Source: Pigoraptor vietnamica | Lineage: Eukaryota; Opisthokonta; Filasterea | Reading direction: 5' to 3' | DNA: 49,278 nucleotides | NCBI GenBank assembly: GCA_943704525.1 | Contig: CALSCQ010001134.1 | Location: 1-49,278 of the forward strand | Shown: piece after piece, positions 12,694-24,900 of the stretch | Layout: the number at the start of each line of letters is the position of its first letter | Numbering within the stretch: the first letter of the stretch is position 1 | Position numbers and translations under genes: made by a program | The notes under the pieces: generated by a model | The model's database searches: none | Told to the model about the DNA's origin: nothing | Seen by the model: only the letters and a program-made list of their open reading frames with translations

Positions 12694-14534
12694 ATGTCGT
12701 CACCATCGTCTCTCGCGGAAATTGACGCCGCGCGGGACGGCAAGAAGCGCGAGCTCCGTCTCTCTGGGAAGGACAAGTCGCTCGACACGCGCATCGCTTC
12801 CGTCGGCGGCGCCATTCCCTCGTCCATTGGCACGCTCTCACTCCTCACGAGCCTCGAAATCGCCCTCCTTCCGGGCCTTACTTCGCTCCCGGACGAACTG
12901 GGGCGTCTCGCTGCTCTCAGGGATCTCTCGATCACGGAGAACGCCGCGCTAAAGGCGCTACCGGCGACCATCGGCGATTTGGCTGAGCTCCGTACCCTCA
13001 TAACTTCGAAAAACGCGCTAGCGTCGCTCCCCGACTCGGTGTGCCGCCTCGCCAAGCTTCAGACGCTGAACGTGTCGCACAATGCGCTCGAGAGGTTGCC
13101 GGAGGGCCTTGGGACACTTGCGGAGTTGATTACGCTTGACGTCAGCAGCAACAAGCTCGCGTCACTGCCCGCCTCCACGTGGCAGCTGCAGCGGCTGAGC
13201 ACGCTCGACCTGTCTCGCAATCCCTTCGAATCGCTCGCTGCTGGCGTTGGGGCTCTCTCGCAGCTCAAGGCGCTGTCGATGCGCGGGTGCGACCGGCTGA
13301 AGACGCTCCCCGCCGAGTTGTCGGACTGCGCGCGACTGAAGGACCTTGCCTTTGAGGGGTGTGTGGCCATCGAGGACAAGAAGCTCGCAAAGCTGCTGCA
13401 GGCCACGGGCGGGAATGCGGCAAAGCAGGTGCTGCAGCACCTCCGCGGGGGGAAGAGCAAGCGGCAGGTGTGTGCGGAGGGCTTGTAGAGTGTGCCTGCA
13501 CCGACTCACACGTGCGGATATGCACGCTTAGTGCCTCATTTACGCACGCACGCACGCACACACGAACGCACACACACAAACGCACACGCGCGCGCACACA
13601 CACACCGCACACACAGAAAGAGAGGGAGCGTTTCACTTTTTCGCACTGTTTGACACCGACTTCACTCCACGTTCAGGCCAAGGAGGAGGAGCACGAGCAG
13701 ACGGAGCGCGAGGCAACCGCGGCCGCCGTGGAGGGGAAACCCATCGTCCGCATCGAGGCTGCCAATTCAAAAAGCGGGCGCGCAATCGTCGTCGTAACAG
13801 ACGACAGCGTCAAGAAAGTCCGCGCACACATTGTCTGCTGCGTGCTGTCTGGACTCGACCTCGAAGGTACGCTGGACGCTTCCGCCGCCGACACACAAGG
13901 CGACGACGACCAAGTCGACGCGGCCACGGAGGGCGTGCAGTTGGAGCGAAACTCGCGCTTTCGGCGGTTCATTTCGCTGCAGACGGAGCTGCACGACCGC
14001 GACTGTGGCAAGCGCGCCCTCGCTACAGTCGGGACACACGACCTGTCGCGCGTGGCGGGCGACCGCCTGCGCTACTGCGCGGAGAGCCCCGCCGACATTC
14101 GCTTTCGCCCGCTAAAGGCCGCCGAAGACATGTCCGCGGACGAGTTTGTGCGTCGCGCGGCGGCGGCGGACGACCCCTTTGGCATTGGGCGGCACCTTCA
14201 CTTGCTGCAGGGTCTCAAGACGTACGCTGTGCTGCGCGACGACGAGGGCGTCGTATGCTTCCCGCCCATCGTCAACAGCCTGCGCACGCGCGTGGACGCC
14301 GGCACGCGCGACGTCCTGGTCGAGGTGACATCGGACAAGGATCTGGTGACGTGTCGTCGTGTCATGGACAAGCTGGTGACAGGGCTGGTGACCGCGCTCG
14401 GACGGAACGGCGCCGTCCCCGCGGCAACTGTGCGCCAGGTGCGGGTAGTCGACGCGGCGGACAATTTGCGCGTAGTATACCCGTCCAAACAGGACCTTGG
14501 CGGGACGGAGCTCAAGGTCGAGTGGGCGCGGTGA
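12694..14534 (+). CDS. LRRC47: LRRC47-like protein: leucine-rich repeats plus B3/4 domain
   Basis: Two exons, 12694-13467 and 13677-14534, give 543 aa (human LRRC47 is 583). Residues about 40-240 hold eight or nine leucine-rich repeats of the type LxxLxxLxLxxNxLxxLPxx, e.g. LQTLNVSHNALERLPEGLG. A Lys/Glu-rich hinge (AKEEEHEQTERE) spans the splice junction. Residues about 310-480 form a B3/4 domain like that of phenylalanyl-tRNA synthetase beta: FISLQTELHDRDCGKRALATVGTHDL, then the HLHLLQG and GVVCFPPIVNS blocks. The C-terminal VRVVDAADNLRVVYPS also matches LRRC47. In animals LRRC47 is a ribosome- and translation-associated protein; it lacks a synthetase catalytic module, as does this one. The domain pair and order make the family call firm, while the molecular role is unsettled in any species. 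Confidence 0.92.
13541..13612. repeat. CA-rich repeat, LRRC47-like intron
   Basis: Degenerate (CACG)n/(CA)n tract in the single intron 13468-13676. Confidence 0.8.
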
Positions 14535-14827
14535 TGATGGAACGTGCAAGCGAGGTGAAAAGGGGTTTCCCCCGCGAAGGAGAATACACGAAGCCACGTA
14601 AAGCGTGTGTGCGATGATGTCATGTGAGTTGGCAGTCCGGGGTGGGTTGACGAGCCAAATGGAGGGAATGCGAAGAGGACTGGGGCAGTCGTGGGGTAGA
14701 TGTGACGATGGGGACACTGGCACTCGATGGAGCCTTTCTAAGCAAGAATGCGACTCGCGGTGAGCACTGTAAACAAGCGGCTGTGGTCCTCGGTGTGTGC
14801 GACACGCGAAAGTACGCCGAGCGGCTT
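14535..14827. other. Convergent intergenic region
   Basis: 293 bases between the stops of the LRRC47-like gene (+) and the EF-hand gene (-). Mixed sequence, no repeat, gene or obvious terminator hairpin seen. Confidence 0.45.
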
Positions 14828-15655
14828 TTATAGCTCACTGTGTGCGGGCGCTGCGGCCGACGGGCACATGCGATACTGCACCTTCTTCCATACTTCGCAG
14901 GGCACAAATGAAAAGCACGCGGAATTCGAAAACTCCTGCGACGTGCAACCGACGAGTCGGGTCGCGTTGTCAGTGTGACGGACTAAACATCGAACAGGGT
15001 ACACGCACTCATTAAGCGCGCCGCGACGCACACACAGCCATACAGGCGTACGTACACTACGGGCAACTGACGGAGCAGAAGTACATAACGACATACGCAC
15101 AAACAGAAGTGAATGCGCGCACGTGCACATACACACACGCATTCAGAGGAAGAGTGACAGCGCGCGCACCTCCTGCGTGATGGCGAAGTCCCTCGACTTG
15201 TCGCACCAGTGAAACGACTCGTCGATTTTAGATTTGAAAAGGCCAATCGCAACAGACTCAAAGATGTTTGCGTGCTTCGAGATGGCCGCGTTCATCTCCT
15301 GCGAGTGCATATTGGAAGCAACAAACATCGCTCAGATGTGTGTGTGTGCGTGTGTGTGTGTGCGTGTGTGTCTGTGTGCGTGCGTGCGTGCGTGTGTGTG
15401 TGTGCGTGTGTGTGTGTGTGTTTCGCAATCGTCCCTCTAAGCACAAAGTACGCATGTCCAAAACACCCCACCACACTGAAAAACACTCGCCTCCAGCGTG
15501 ACCCTCTTGTCGCCATTCGTGTCGACGCTTTTCAGTGCACACCCGTACAGCGCCTTCTTCGCCGTGTCCGAGCACTCATCCCCGCACACGCTTCCCGCAA
15601 GCGCCAACAGCAGCACAGCGCAGCCCAACGGGACCCACAAGAGCGAATTCCGCAT
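14828..15655 (-). CDS. Small secreted paired EF-hand, Cys-containing protein
   Basis: Three minus-strand exons, 15655-15491, 15298-15170 and 14935-14828, give 133 aa. Residues 1-25 are a clear signal peptide (LLWVPLGCAVLLLALAGSVCG). Two 12-residue EF-hand loops follow: DTNGDKRVTLEE (45-56) and DKSRDFAITQEE (88-99). Each has Asp at 1 and 5, Asn/Ser at 3, an aliphatic residue at 8 and Glu at 12. Loop position 6 is Lys or Phe rather than Gly, so binding may be weaker. Eight cysteines in the mature part suggest disulfides. The protein is probably an extracellular or endomembrane calcium-binding protein. Both introns are phase 0 and cut between loop positions 11 and 12. Intron 1 appears to use a GC donor (GAG|GCGAGT), because the nearby GT choices break the frame and lose Glu12. 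I do not recognise a named family. Confidence 0.75.
15338..15422. repeat. (TG)n repeat, EF-hand gene intron 1
   Basis: TG/CG dinucleotide tract in the intron 15299-15490; reads CA on the transcript strand. Confidence 0.85.
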
Positions 15656-15991
15656 TTTTCGAAGGGCGCACGAAAGCCTTTGTCGACGGCCCAGAACAGA
15701 CTATCAACTGTTGATGCCGCGTGTTACTTGGTGTTACGCCGAAGTGATTTTTTTTTTTCAAAATTTCGCCGCCGACAGTCACAGAGATGCACGTACACGC
15801 TATGAGTCTTTTCTTATTCAGTGCCGCGCAAGGGCCGATTTCAAAAACGCAGTGTATTCGCTTTCACAGTTGGCGCCGTCGAAGGGCGAGCACATGCCCA
15901 GCCCCATTCGCCGTCACACCAACTTTCTTCTCCGTCGCACACGACAGCCGCACCGCACAACTTCCGTCGGCCCTTCGCGCGACGTTCGCGC
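15656..15991. other. Intergenic, midasin 3' end to EF-hand gene 5' end
   Basis: 336 bases between tandem minus-strand genes: 3' flank of midasin at the left, promoter of the EF-hand gene at the right. A T9-10 run (about 15749-15758) followed by CAAAATTTCG is the only striking feature. No TATA box near the EF-hand ATG. Confidence 0.45.
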
Positions 15992-18900
15992 TCATTCGTC
16001 CGACGCGGCCATGATCTCGAACCACTGCCGCAGTGCGTCCGCAAGCACCTCCGGCAGCGCCGCAATGTCCCTCAGTATGACGTAGTACGGAAACGGGAAG
16101 AGGTCCAGCTTGCGCGCGACCGTGAGCACGCCGTTCGGGTACGTCACGTGCAGCACGTCCATCACAGAGTGCTCCGCGCGGGGGTCGTCGACCACCACGA
16201 ACACGGGCAGAATGCCATCGCCGCATGCCTCTGATATCCACTTTGTCGTCTCGCGCGTCTCGTCCACAATCGTGCCGTCAGAGATAATCACCATGAGCTG
16301 GCTCACGCCGCCCTTGAACGAACCGCCCGCCGACGCCGCCCCCGGGCGGCTGCCGCGAAGCACGCGCACGCCCGTCCGCATGAGCTCGGCAAAGTCCGTC
16401 CGGTCCTGCGCAAACGTAAAGCGTCCCATGACGCTTGCGCCCGCGTCGTCCGTGAACGCCTTGCCGAAGGGGTGCAGCACGCGCACAGACTCGCCAAAGC
16501 TGCACACGGCAATGTCGCCGACCTCGAGGCGCGCGAGTGCGCGGCCGATGAGCGCGAGCGACTTGAGCGCCAACTGCGACGCGCGCTTGTGTGCCATGCT
16601 CGTCGAATCGTCAATCGCGAGCATGACCTGGTACTGGCGCTTCGAGGGCCGCGTGCGGCGCAGCCATATCTTGTCCTTCTTGTAGTCGCTCGCAATGTAC
16701 GGAATGACGCGCCGCATGTTGAGCCGCTTGCCCGTGCGGTAGTCCCCGCGCAGCCGCGTCGCAAGCGTCGGCTCGAGAATCAGCCGCAGCTGCTCGCACA
16801 GGTCCTGCGACAGCGCACTCGTCGAGCTCTCGTACGCCTGCCACTGCCGCTCCCCGTCGCCCACGGTCCCGTCCGCCTCCCCAACGTCCACGTCCATCGA
16901 CGCACCCGCACCGTCTTCGTCTTCGGCGCCTTCCATCTCCTCTCCCCGCTGCGGCGCCTCCCCAATGACAATGTCGTCCTCCGCGCGCTCGCCGGCATTG
17001 CCCTCGACGTCCGGTGCGTCCGCAGCGCCGTCGCCGTCCTCCTCCGCGCCCTTGCCCTTCTTGGTCGGCGGCTGCTCTTCCGACTCGGAAATGTCCTTCC
17101 GCTTGCGCTGGCGACGGCGAGAGGGAGGGGCCGACGGGGCATCCAGGCCCTGCGCGTCCTGCGGTTCGTCCGCTTCGGCGCCGCCGCCGTCACGTGGCCT
17201 CTCTGGCTCTTCCGCGCCCGCGTCGTCCCCGTCATCGTCGACCGCCTGCTGTGGGTTATCCACCTCCATCTTCTCGGCCTGCGCGCGCATCGCCTCGAGC
17301 TGCTCTTCGGTGGCCGCCGCGCGCGTCTGTTCGCGTGCACCCTCGTCGTCCTCGCCCTTCTTCACAAATTCGTGCGCGTCGCCGTTCGACGGCGCGTCTT
17401 CCGACTCCTTGCCGCGCGTTTCCTCGTGCTCGGCGTCGGCGTCGTCCCTCTCCACCATCTTCAGACGCTCACGCCACTTGTCCAGCAGACTGCCGACGTC
17501 TCGGTACGGGTTCACGTCCTCCTGCTGGCGCGAGGGCTGTTCCTTCGGCCGCTCTCGCTCGCCCCCCGAGGGCGTATGCTGAGGCACGGTGCGCTGCCAC
17601 TTTCCGCGGCCTTCGTCGCCGTCCGACGGCTGCGAGTGCGCCGCGCGGTTCGCGTCGCTCGCATTGTTGTCGCCGCCCTGCTGCGGCGCCACCGGCTGCG
17701 ACTGCGCCTCGCCCATTCCGCCCGCGTCCGACGACACTCCCAGCGGCATTTCGTTTGGCGCGCGCGTGTCGTCTCCCGTGGGCACCGACTCGGTCTGCGC
17801 CGCGTCAAGCCCCGCGCCCTTTTCCTTCTCGTCGTCCGCAGCCTCTCCCTGCGCCTCTGCACCGAGCGGTACGGGCGCCGGCGACCGTCCCTCTTCTTCG
17901 TTTCCGCCCGCCTCTTCCTCCGCGGCGTCCACTTCCATGGCCTCGCGGTCCACCTGCGGCCCGTTCTCGCCCTCGTCCTCTTCGCCCTCGGGCTGCTCGA
18001 CCTCGGGAAAGTGCTCGGGCGGCGCGTCGGCATCCATCGGCTCGCTCTCTCCGCCTTCGTCCTCGCCGCTGTCGGAGCCGCCGTCCATGTCCCCGGCATC
18101 CTCGGGCATGGCACTCCCGTTCGCGGCGTTGTCGTCGGCGTCGGCCCCTTCGTCGCCGTCGATGCTCATGTCCTCCGGGAGGTCCTCGCCCTCTTCGCCC
18201 TCGTCGACCGCAGGCGTGGGCTGTATTCCAATGCCGTGGTTCTCCTCGTACTTGTCGGACGTGTCTTCGTTGATCTCGGGGCCTTCGTCACCCTCGCCGT
18301 CGCCGCCTTCGTCCCCCTCTTCCGCGCCCTCCTCCTTCTGCTTCTTCGTTTCCTCCTGCGCGCCCTTCTTGTCCTTCTTGTCCTTCTTCTCCTCCTTCCC
18401 GGCGCCGGCGTCGTCTTCGTTCTTGGCAACAAGCTCGCTCTCCTTTTCTCCGCCGGACATCGACGCGCCTTTTTCGGTCTTCTCGTCCTTCGACGGGGGC
18501 GTTTCCTCGTCGTCCGAATCCTCGCCCCACATCTTCTCGTCGACGACATCGGCCCTGTGGACAAAGGCGTCCGTTAGGCATGCAAAAGCACAGCGCATCA
18601 CACCGGCGCCACCGTAAGCGAAATAAAGTCCAAAACACACACAGACACACACGCAACACACACACACAAACAAACAAACAAACAGCGGCGACGCCCACTT
18701 CTTCTGGTCCAGCTCGCCCATTTGCACGTCCATGTCCTCCTCCCCCTTGTCGCCCTCGCTCTCGTCTTCCTTCCCCTCCTCCTCCTCGCGCGGTTCCACG
18801 TCGTACAAGCGGCCCTCAAAGTCGTCGTTCATCTCGATGCCGTCATCTTCCTCCTCGACGTCACCGCCCTCGTCCTCCTCTTTCTGCTCGTCGCGGGTCC

Positions 18901-21900
18901 CCTGCACCTGTCCCTCGTTCTCAATGTCCTTGCTCACGTCCTTCCCGCCCTTGCCCTCGCCAATGCCAGTGCCCTGCAGCTCCCCCTTGCCTTCGCCGTC
19001 GCCGGCCTCCTCCTCGGCGTCCGCTGGCGTGCAAAAGCCGTTCGTGAGGAGGTCCACAAACAGGGCGAGAAGGATGCGCTCCAGCTTGCACACGGCCACG
19101 TGCAGCCGCACCATCTGGTCCACGACACCCTGCACGACGGCGCGATATTCGCACAGCACGGGCGACAAGAGGCACAGGAGCCCAGTCGCCGCATTGGCCG
19201 CTTCGTCCGATCCCTCGCTCGCAGCAGATACCGCGCTGTGCAACGCACGGCAGCGCGCATTGAGGCCGGGCACGTCGAGTGCGCGCGCCATATTCAGTAC
19301 GCGGCGGTGTGTGTCCACTGCGTGGCCGTCCACGATCCCCAGCGCGTCCGAATCCTCCCGAACTTCCTCGCTGTCCATCGGCTCGTCGTGAGCGATGTCT
19401 CCGTTTCGCGCAGGCGACGCAGTCTCGCGGGCCTCGCGCGCACGCTGCAGGGCGAGAAGAATGTGGCGAAGCACTCCCTCGGCCGCGGTGACGACAGCGC
19501 TGTCTGCAGCGGAACCAGAGTGCGCGACGGACGTTGCGGAAGTGTCCATAGCAAACTGGCTCGCGGCAGCCACAAACTTCGCGACGCTTTCGGCTGCGTC
19601 ACGCAAAACGCCCGTCTCGGCCATCGTCTCGAGAGCGGGCGCGAGGGTCGCCTCGATCGCGGACGCGCAGCCGAATGCGCTTGCAACCGCAGCGAGCGAC
19701 GGCATGAAAGCAATGCTCGGTGGCGTCGAGGCCCACGACGCGAGGGCATCGCGCGCGGCCGTTGCGGTGGCCCTCGCAGCGCCGACGGCTGCGAGTGCGG
19801 CGCGCGTGTCGCGGGCAACGTCCGTCCCATTCTGAGCGAGGGAGGCGGCCGCGTCCAACACTAGGTGGGCGTTGCTGAGGGACTCGCACACGCCCGTCAG
19901 TGCCTGCAGCGCTGTCGTGGCGCCACGGAACGACGCCGCCTGCGGAGGCAACACGCGGTTCGGCGCCTGTGAGGTCCCCGCCGCGGCTGGTGCGTCGCTA
20001 ACATTCGACACGAATGCGTCGAGCGCAGCGAGTTCGCCGAGGGTGTCCGCCAACAGCTGCCGCTGTCCAGCGACGGCAACGAAGAGATGCTCCGCAAAGC
20101 CTGCGCACTTTTGCGCCGACGCCACTCCCAGCTCACGTGATGGGGCGAGGGAGGCCTGCCGCAGCGCCTGCACGCCCGCGACGCACTTGAAAAAGTACGC
20201 GTCCACTTTGACGGCGACGGTGGCGTCGATGACGGTGCAGCGCGGCCGCGGGAGGGCAAATACGTCGACGGTGAGCGCATACCGGCGGTTCGACGACGAC
20301 CTGAACGAGAGGCCGAGCCGCCTCAGCGTCTTCAGGAGATCGGCCAGTGCCACGCGCTTCAGCTGCTGCTGGTGGTGGATCGCACGCACGCGCGCCGCCT
20401 TCGTCTCGTCGTCGTCCTTGGACGACGCCGGCGGCGGGACCCACTCTCGCAGCTCCTTGGCGCGCTCGGCGACCGCAACAGCAAGCGCGTCGATCGCCTC
20501 CACGCGTGCGTCCGTTCCCGCGTCAAGTCGGCCCTTGCGCCTGTGGGACACCATGCGCGCGTGCAGGGATGGAACACGAGGCAAAAGCGCCTCGGACGGC
20601 TTCCCCGAGCTCTCGCCCGCAGGCGCACACACGGCGCCGTATGCTGCAGCAAAGGCAAACGACGCCGACGGATCGAGCGGTGCCGGGCGAGCGGCGGGCA
20701 CACCGTCCGCGTGAAGTGAGTGGGAACAGTCGCTGTCCGGACTTCCGGTTGCCAGCGCCGCGGCGGCAGTCGCCAAAACGGGCGCGGACGGCTCCGCGAG
20801 CACTTCGGCGTACTTGCGCACAAGGCGATGGAGCGTGCGGTGGGCCTTGTCGGCGGCGTCCCTGAGGGCCCAGTAGTTGACGTCGTTCCACCGCGCAATC
20901 TTCGCAAAGTCACCCAATTCCTTGTCGATGGGCGCGCGTCCGCGGGCGATGTGCGCCTCAAGGGGCGCGCGCAGCTGCTCGTAGTACCTGTCAACAGGGA
21001 ACAAAAGTGGGGTCAGTATGTGCAGCGTGCGGGACGCAGTGGGGAGAAACAGAAGGGAGAAGAGAGTACTGGGGCAATGTAGGCACTGGCATTCATTCAA
21101 AGCCAAACAAACAATATGAATTGCAAGTGATAAGCAGAAAAGCATGATAGGATCGTGCTGGCAAAGTAGGCCGTAATAAGTAAGCCGCGCTGCACGACCG
21201 CTATGAAACTGAAAGAAAAACGCACCTGCAGAACGAGTCCAGCACTCGCGCGAGGGCCACACGGTACCGAGCCGCAGGCATGTTCCCGCGTTCCGTCGCG
21301 GAAGCCGCCTCCCTCGCCTCGGCGGCGCACTGTCCGCTCAGCGACCACAGAACGTCCAGACGCGCCGAAAATTCCCCGAGCGGCGCCGCCTGCAGGAAAC
21401 GCTCCATGCTCTCGAATATCGACCGCAAGTGCGTCCCGAACTCCGGGTCGTCGCTCGGCAGAGGCTCCTGGGGACCTTCGGCGGAGGCGGAGGGGCCGCC
21501 AGGCGCACGGCACGCGTCCTCCTCGGCGGCGACGGGCGACGTGCGCAGGAGGCGGTACATGTGAAACCAGAGCTCAAACGCCCGCACGTCCGACTCGCGC
21601 CGCTTGGCGTCGAGCGCGTGCGCCCATGACTTGAGCTCGAGCTTCCGCCAGCGAACGATGAGCGCGGTGACGCCCTCGAGCTCCGCGGCGAGCGACACGC
21701 GCTTGGCGGCGTACTGTTCCCAGTCTTGCGCGCGACGCAGCAGCATTTCGAGGCCGAGCACGAGCTGAACGACGGGCGACGAGAGAGGGAACCCCATGAT
21801 GCGGTCGGCAATTTGCAGCAGCGACTGCAGGACGGGATGCTCCGGCCACTCGAGGAGAAGCTCGCGCACCCGCCGGTCGACGGCCGACAGCGCCGGCAGC

Positions 21901-24900
21901 GCTAGGCGCGCCTCGGCCACATTCGCATCGCTGTACACGTTGTAAAACTCGCGGCCGCGCGCAAGCTCCGTGCGCGACACCGCCGTGTTGACTTGAACGG
22001 CGCGCGCAGGCACAGCGGCATCGGGGCCGTCCGATCGCGCGGCGAGTCGGTCCCGCTCGTCACGTGCGAGGACCACGTGGGCGCCCAGCAGGCGCGAATC
22101 GGCCTCCGCCGGCGCACGTCCGCCCGCGGCGCGCAGCATTCGGAACGCGGCGTCATACTCGCGCACGACGCACTCGAGGCGCTCGGCGTCCGTCGCAGGC
22201 GCAAACGGGCCGCGCGTGCGACGCGGATCGAAGAGCTCGGCGTGAATGGCAACAACGCGCTCGACGTCCTCCGGGGACAGCCGGGTGGCGGGCGGCGCAC
22301 GCGCACGTTCGGCATCGCGCTGAGCCTGCAGCCTCTTCACGCGCATCTCGGGCGTTTCGTCGGAAGCGCCCGTCTCAAAGGCCGCGGCAGCTTCGGCGTC
22401 GAGCCCACTGAATGCGTCGGCGTAGCGCGGAAACATCGCCTCGAACGATCGCTCCTCCTCCGCGCGGGCGGCCTCTTCACCGCCCTCGTGTCGCTGCATC
22501 TTGTATTTGAAGAGCTCGCCCTCGCGCGCAACACGCTCAGCCTCGGCCTTCTCGTGGCGCTCCCAGTCCTCGACGTAGAGGTCGATCACACGCAGCACTT
22601 CGCTCGGGTCGCGGTGGCCGGCGGCGCGCGAAGTCGCGTGCGCCCGAGCCAGAACGGCACGGAGCACTGAATGCCTCAGCTGCGCGGCCCCCTCCGCCGC
22701 AGAGCGATCCAGCGAAGCGCCGTCCACTTTCTTGCCGAAGGGCACAGTCGCCGCCGCACGCTCCGCACGGACGCGACCCAGTGCTTCCGCAAGCGAGATG
22801 ACGTGGCTGACATCGAGGGAAGAGTCACGCGTTGAGCCGGCGACAACAGCGATGGCCGCCCGCGATGCCTCGCCGGCCCACTCTGCGTCGGCGGCGGCGG
22901 CGGCAATGATGCGCAGGCCGTAGCGCGCCTCGCCAAGGGCCACGCACAGCGGCTGCCATACGTCGCGGTACATCGGAAATCGGCGCGCGAGCCGGGCGTC
23001 AAACTGCGAAGCGCTTGCCTGGAAGCCCTGCTCTTCCCTCTGCAGCGAAGAGCCGTCGGTCGCGGCACCGGTCGACGCGGCAAGGGCGTCCGCAAGTGCC
23101 ACGATGCGCCCAGCGTCGCCGACAGACGAAGAAAAGTGGGTCAGTTCTGCGTGCAGCTCGGCGTAGGCCGACGGCACGGGTCGAAGGACGCAACGCAGCG
23201 AGAGCGACTCTGCACGCGACTCGTGAGTGCGCTGTCGCTCCAGCGCCCCTTCCACCTTTGCGTTCGTCGTGCGTCCCGTCTCGACAGCCTCGATGCGTGA
23301 GCGGGCGTCGGCCTCACCCGCCGCGTTGACGGCCTCTGCGCGTGCGCGGTCCATTTGTATGGCGTACTTGGACGCCGGATCAACCGGCGAAGCGACGCGA
23401 AGCAGCGAAAGTTCCACGCAGCCCAAGAGAACCCACGCCCTGCCGCGAATGAGTGACCCCGCGTGCGACCGACCGGCGTCTGTGGCGAGGCGCCCCTCGA
23501 GTATTGCGTCGACGAGGCGCACAAACAGCGGCACGACGCGCGCAAACCCCGGATGGGCGCACGCGGGCAACAGACGCCGCGCCTCCGCGGCCCCCGCAAT
23601 CGCCGACTGCGCGTCCTGCGGATGGCAGAGCGCCGAGAGCGACGCGGTGACAGCGGCGCGTGCCTCGAGCGGGAAGTGCTTGAGGTGGGCGCTGACGACG
23701 AGCTTCGCAGTGTGCGCAATCACGTCCCATTCGTGAGAAGGGACGACATCGGCAGCGCTCGCGCCACTGTAGGCGGCGCTCCAGAGGCCGTGGCCCAGCT
23801 GTGTAAACTCGGCAACGACCGACGCGAGCATGTAGATGCCCGCCTCCTTCGCGCAAGCGATGCGCGGCATGGCAAATGACGTGCGCACGCCGTCCGAGAT
23901 CCGTGCCGAGCCCCACGACGCTTCTCCAGGCGACTGCAACACCACGGCATCGCTCGATCCCTCGTGTTCCCCGCCCGCGGCCGCGCGTGAGTGCGCCTCA
24001 AACGCAGCCACCGGAGGCCGCCACGTCGTGAACGAGAGGTCGTTGAACGTGTTTTGCCACACGTGCGCGTGGAACGCGCGGCGAACATCCGACAACAGCG
24101 CAGGCATCAGTTCGAGCGTGCGTGCTGTGGCCTGCCCCCCGCGCAGGCTATCGCGGGCGTCTCGCAGCAGCCACAACAGCCTCCGGTAGGGCACCAGGTC
24201 GGCCGGAGGGCGAGCAAGCGTCCCCTCCGCGCCGGCGTAGAATGCGGCGACGGCGTCGTTGGCGCTGTCGAGCGACGAGAGTGCGCTGTGCGGCGCTTCG
24301 AGCACAGATGCGACTGCTTCCAACAGGCGCCCCATCGCCCTCAGCTCGAGGATCGTCCCTTCGTAATCGACGACCGGCCACAGCCCGATGTCTTCGGGGA
24401 CGAGCGGCGGTGCGACCAGCTGCGACTCATCCACCACGAGCAGTTCGTTGCCTTCGGTGGCGCGCGGGAGCACGAGGGGCGGAGGTCGGTGCGCAGCGAC
24501 GAGCGCATCCACGCCACGCGCAATCTTCGCGGGCATGTCGGCGAGAGCGGCGAGCACGCGCGCGCCAGACTCGCTCTCCGGTCCCATCTCGTCCACCACA
24601 AAGACACTCGCAAGCGACTCAATGACCTGCTGCCGCACGTCCGCGCTCACCGCAGACGCGTCCGTCTCGCCGCGCGCAACCGCCTCTGCCCACGCGCACG
24701 GCGCCGAGCCGCCATTTTGTTGAGCGGAAGAAGGAACGTAGGCGTCGGAAGCATTGCCGGCAGTCTCGGTGCGAGCGTTCACGTCCATGCGACGCGCGAC
24801 CGCCGCGAACGAGTCCAGCACGCCGACGAGCGCCGCGTTGCGCAAGAGGCGCGGGTGTCCACCACGCTTCCACAGGGCCAGCGAACCCGCGGCGTCCTCT

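Noticed and set aside
16472-18577. Long plus-strand open frame (about 700 codons) opposite the midasin tail
   Set aside because: It mirrors the Glu/Asp-rich midasin coding sequence; its Leu/Val/Arg/Ala runs are what GC-rich antisense of acidic codons gives. No domain, and it crosses a midasin intron.
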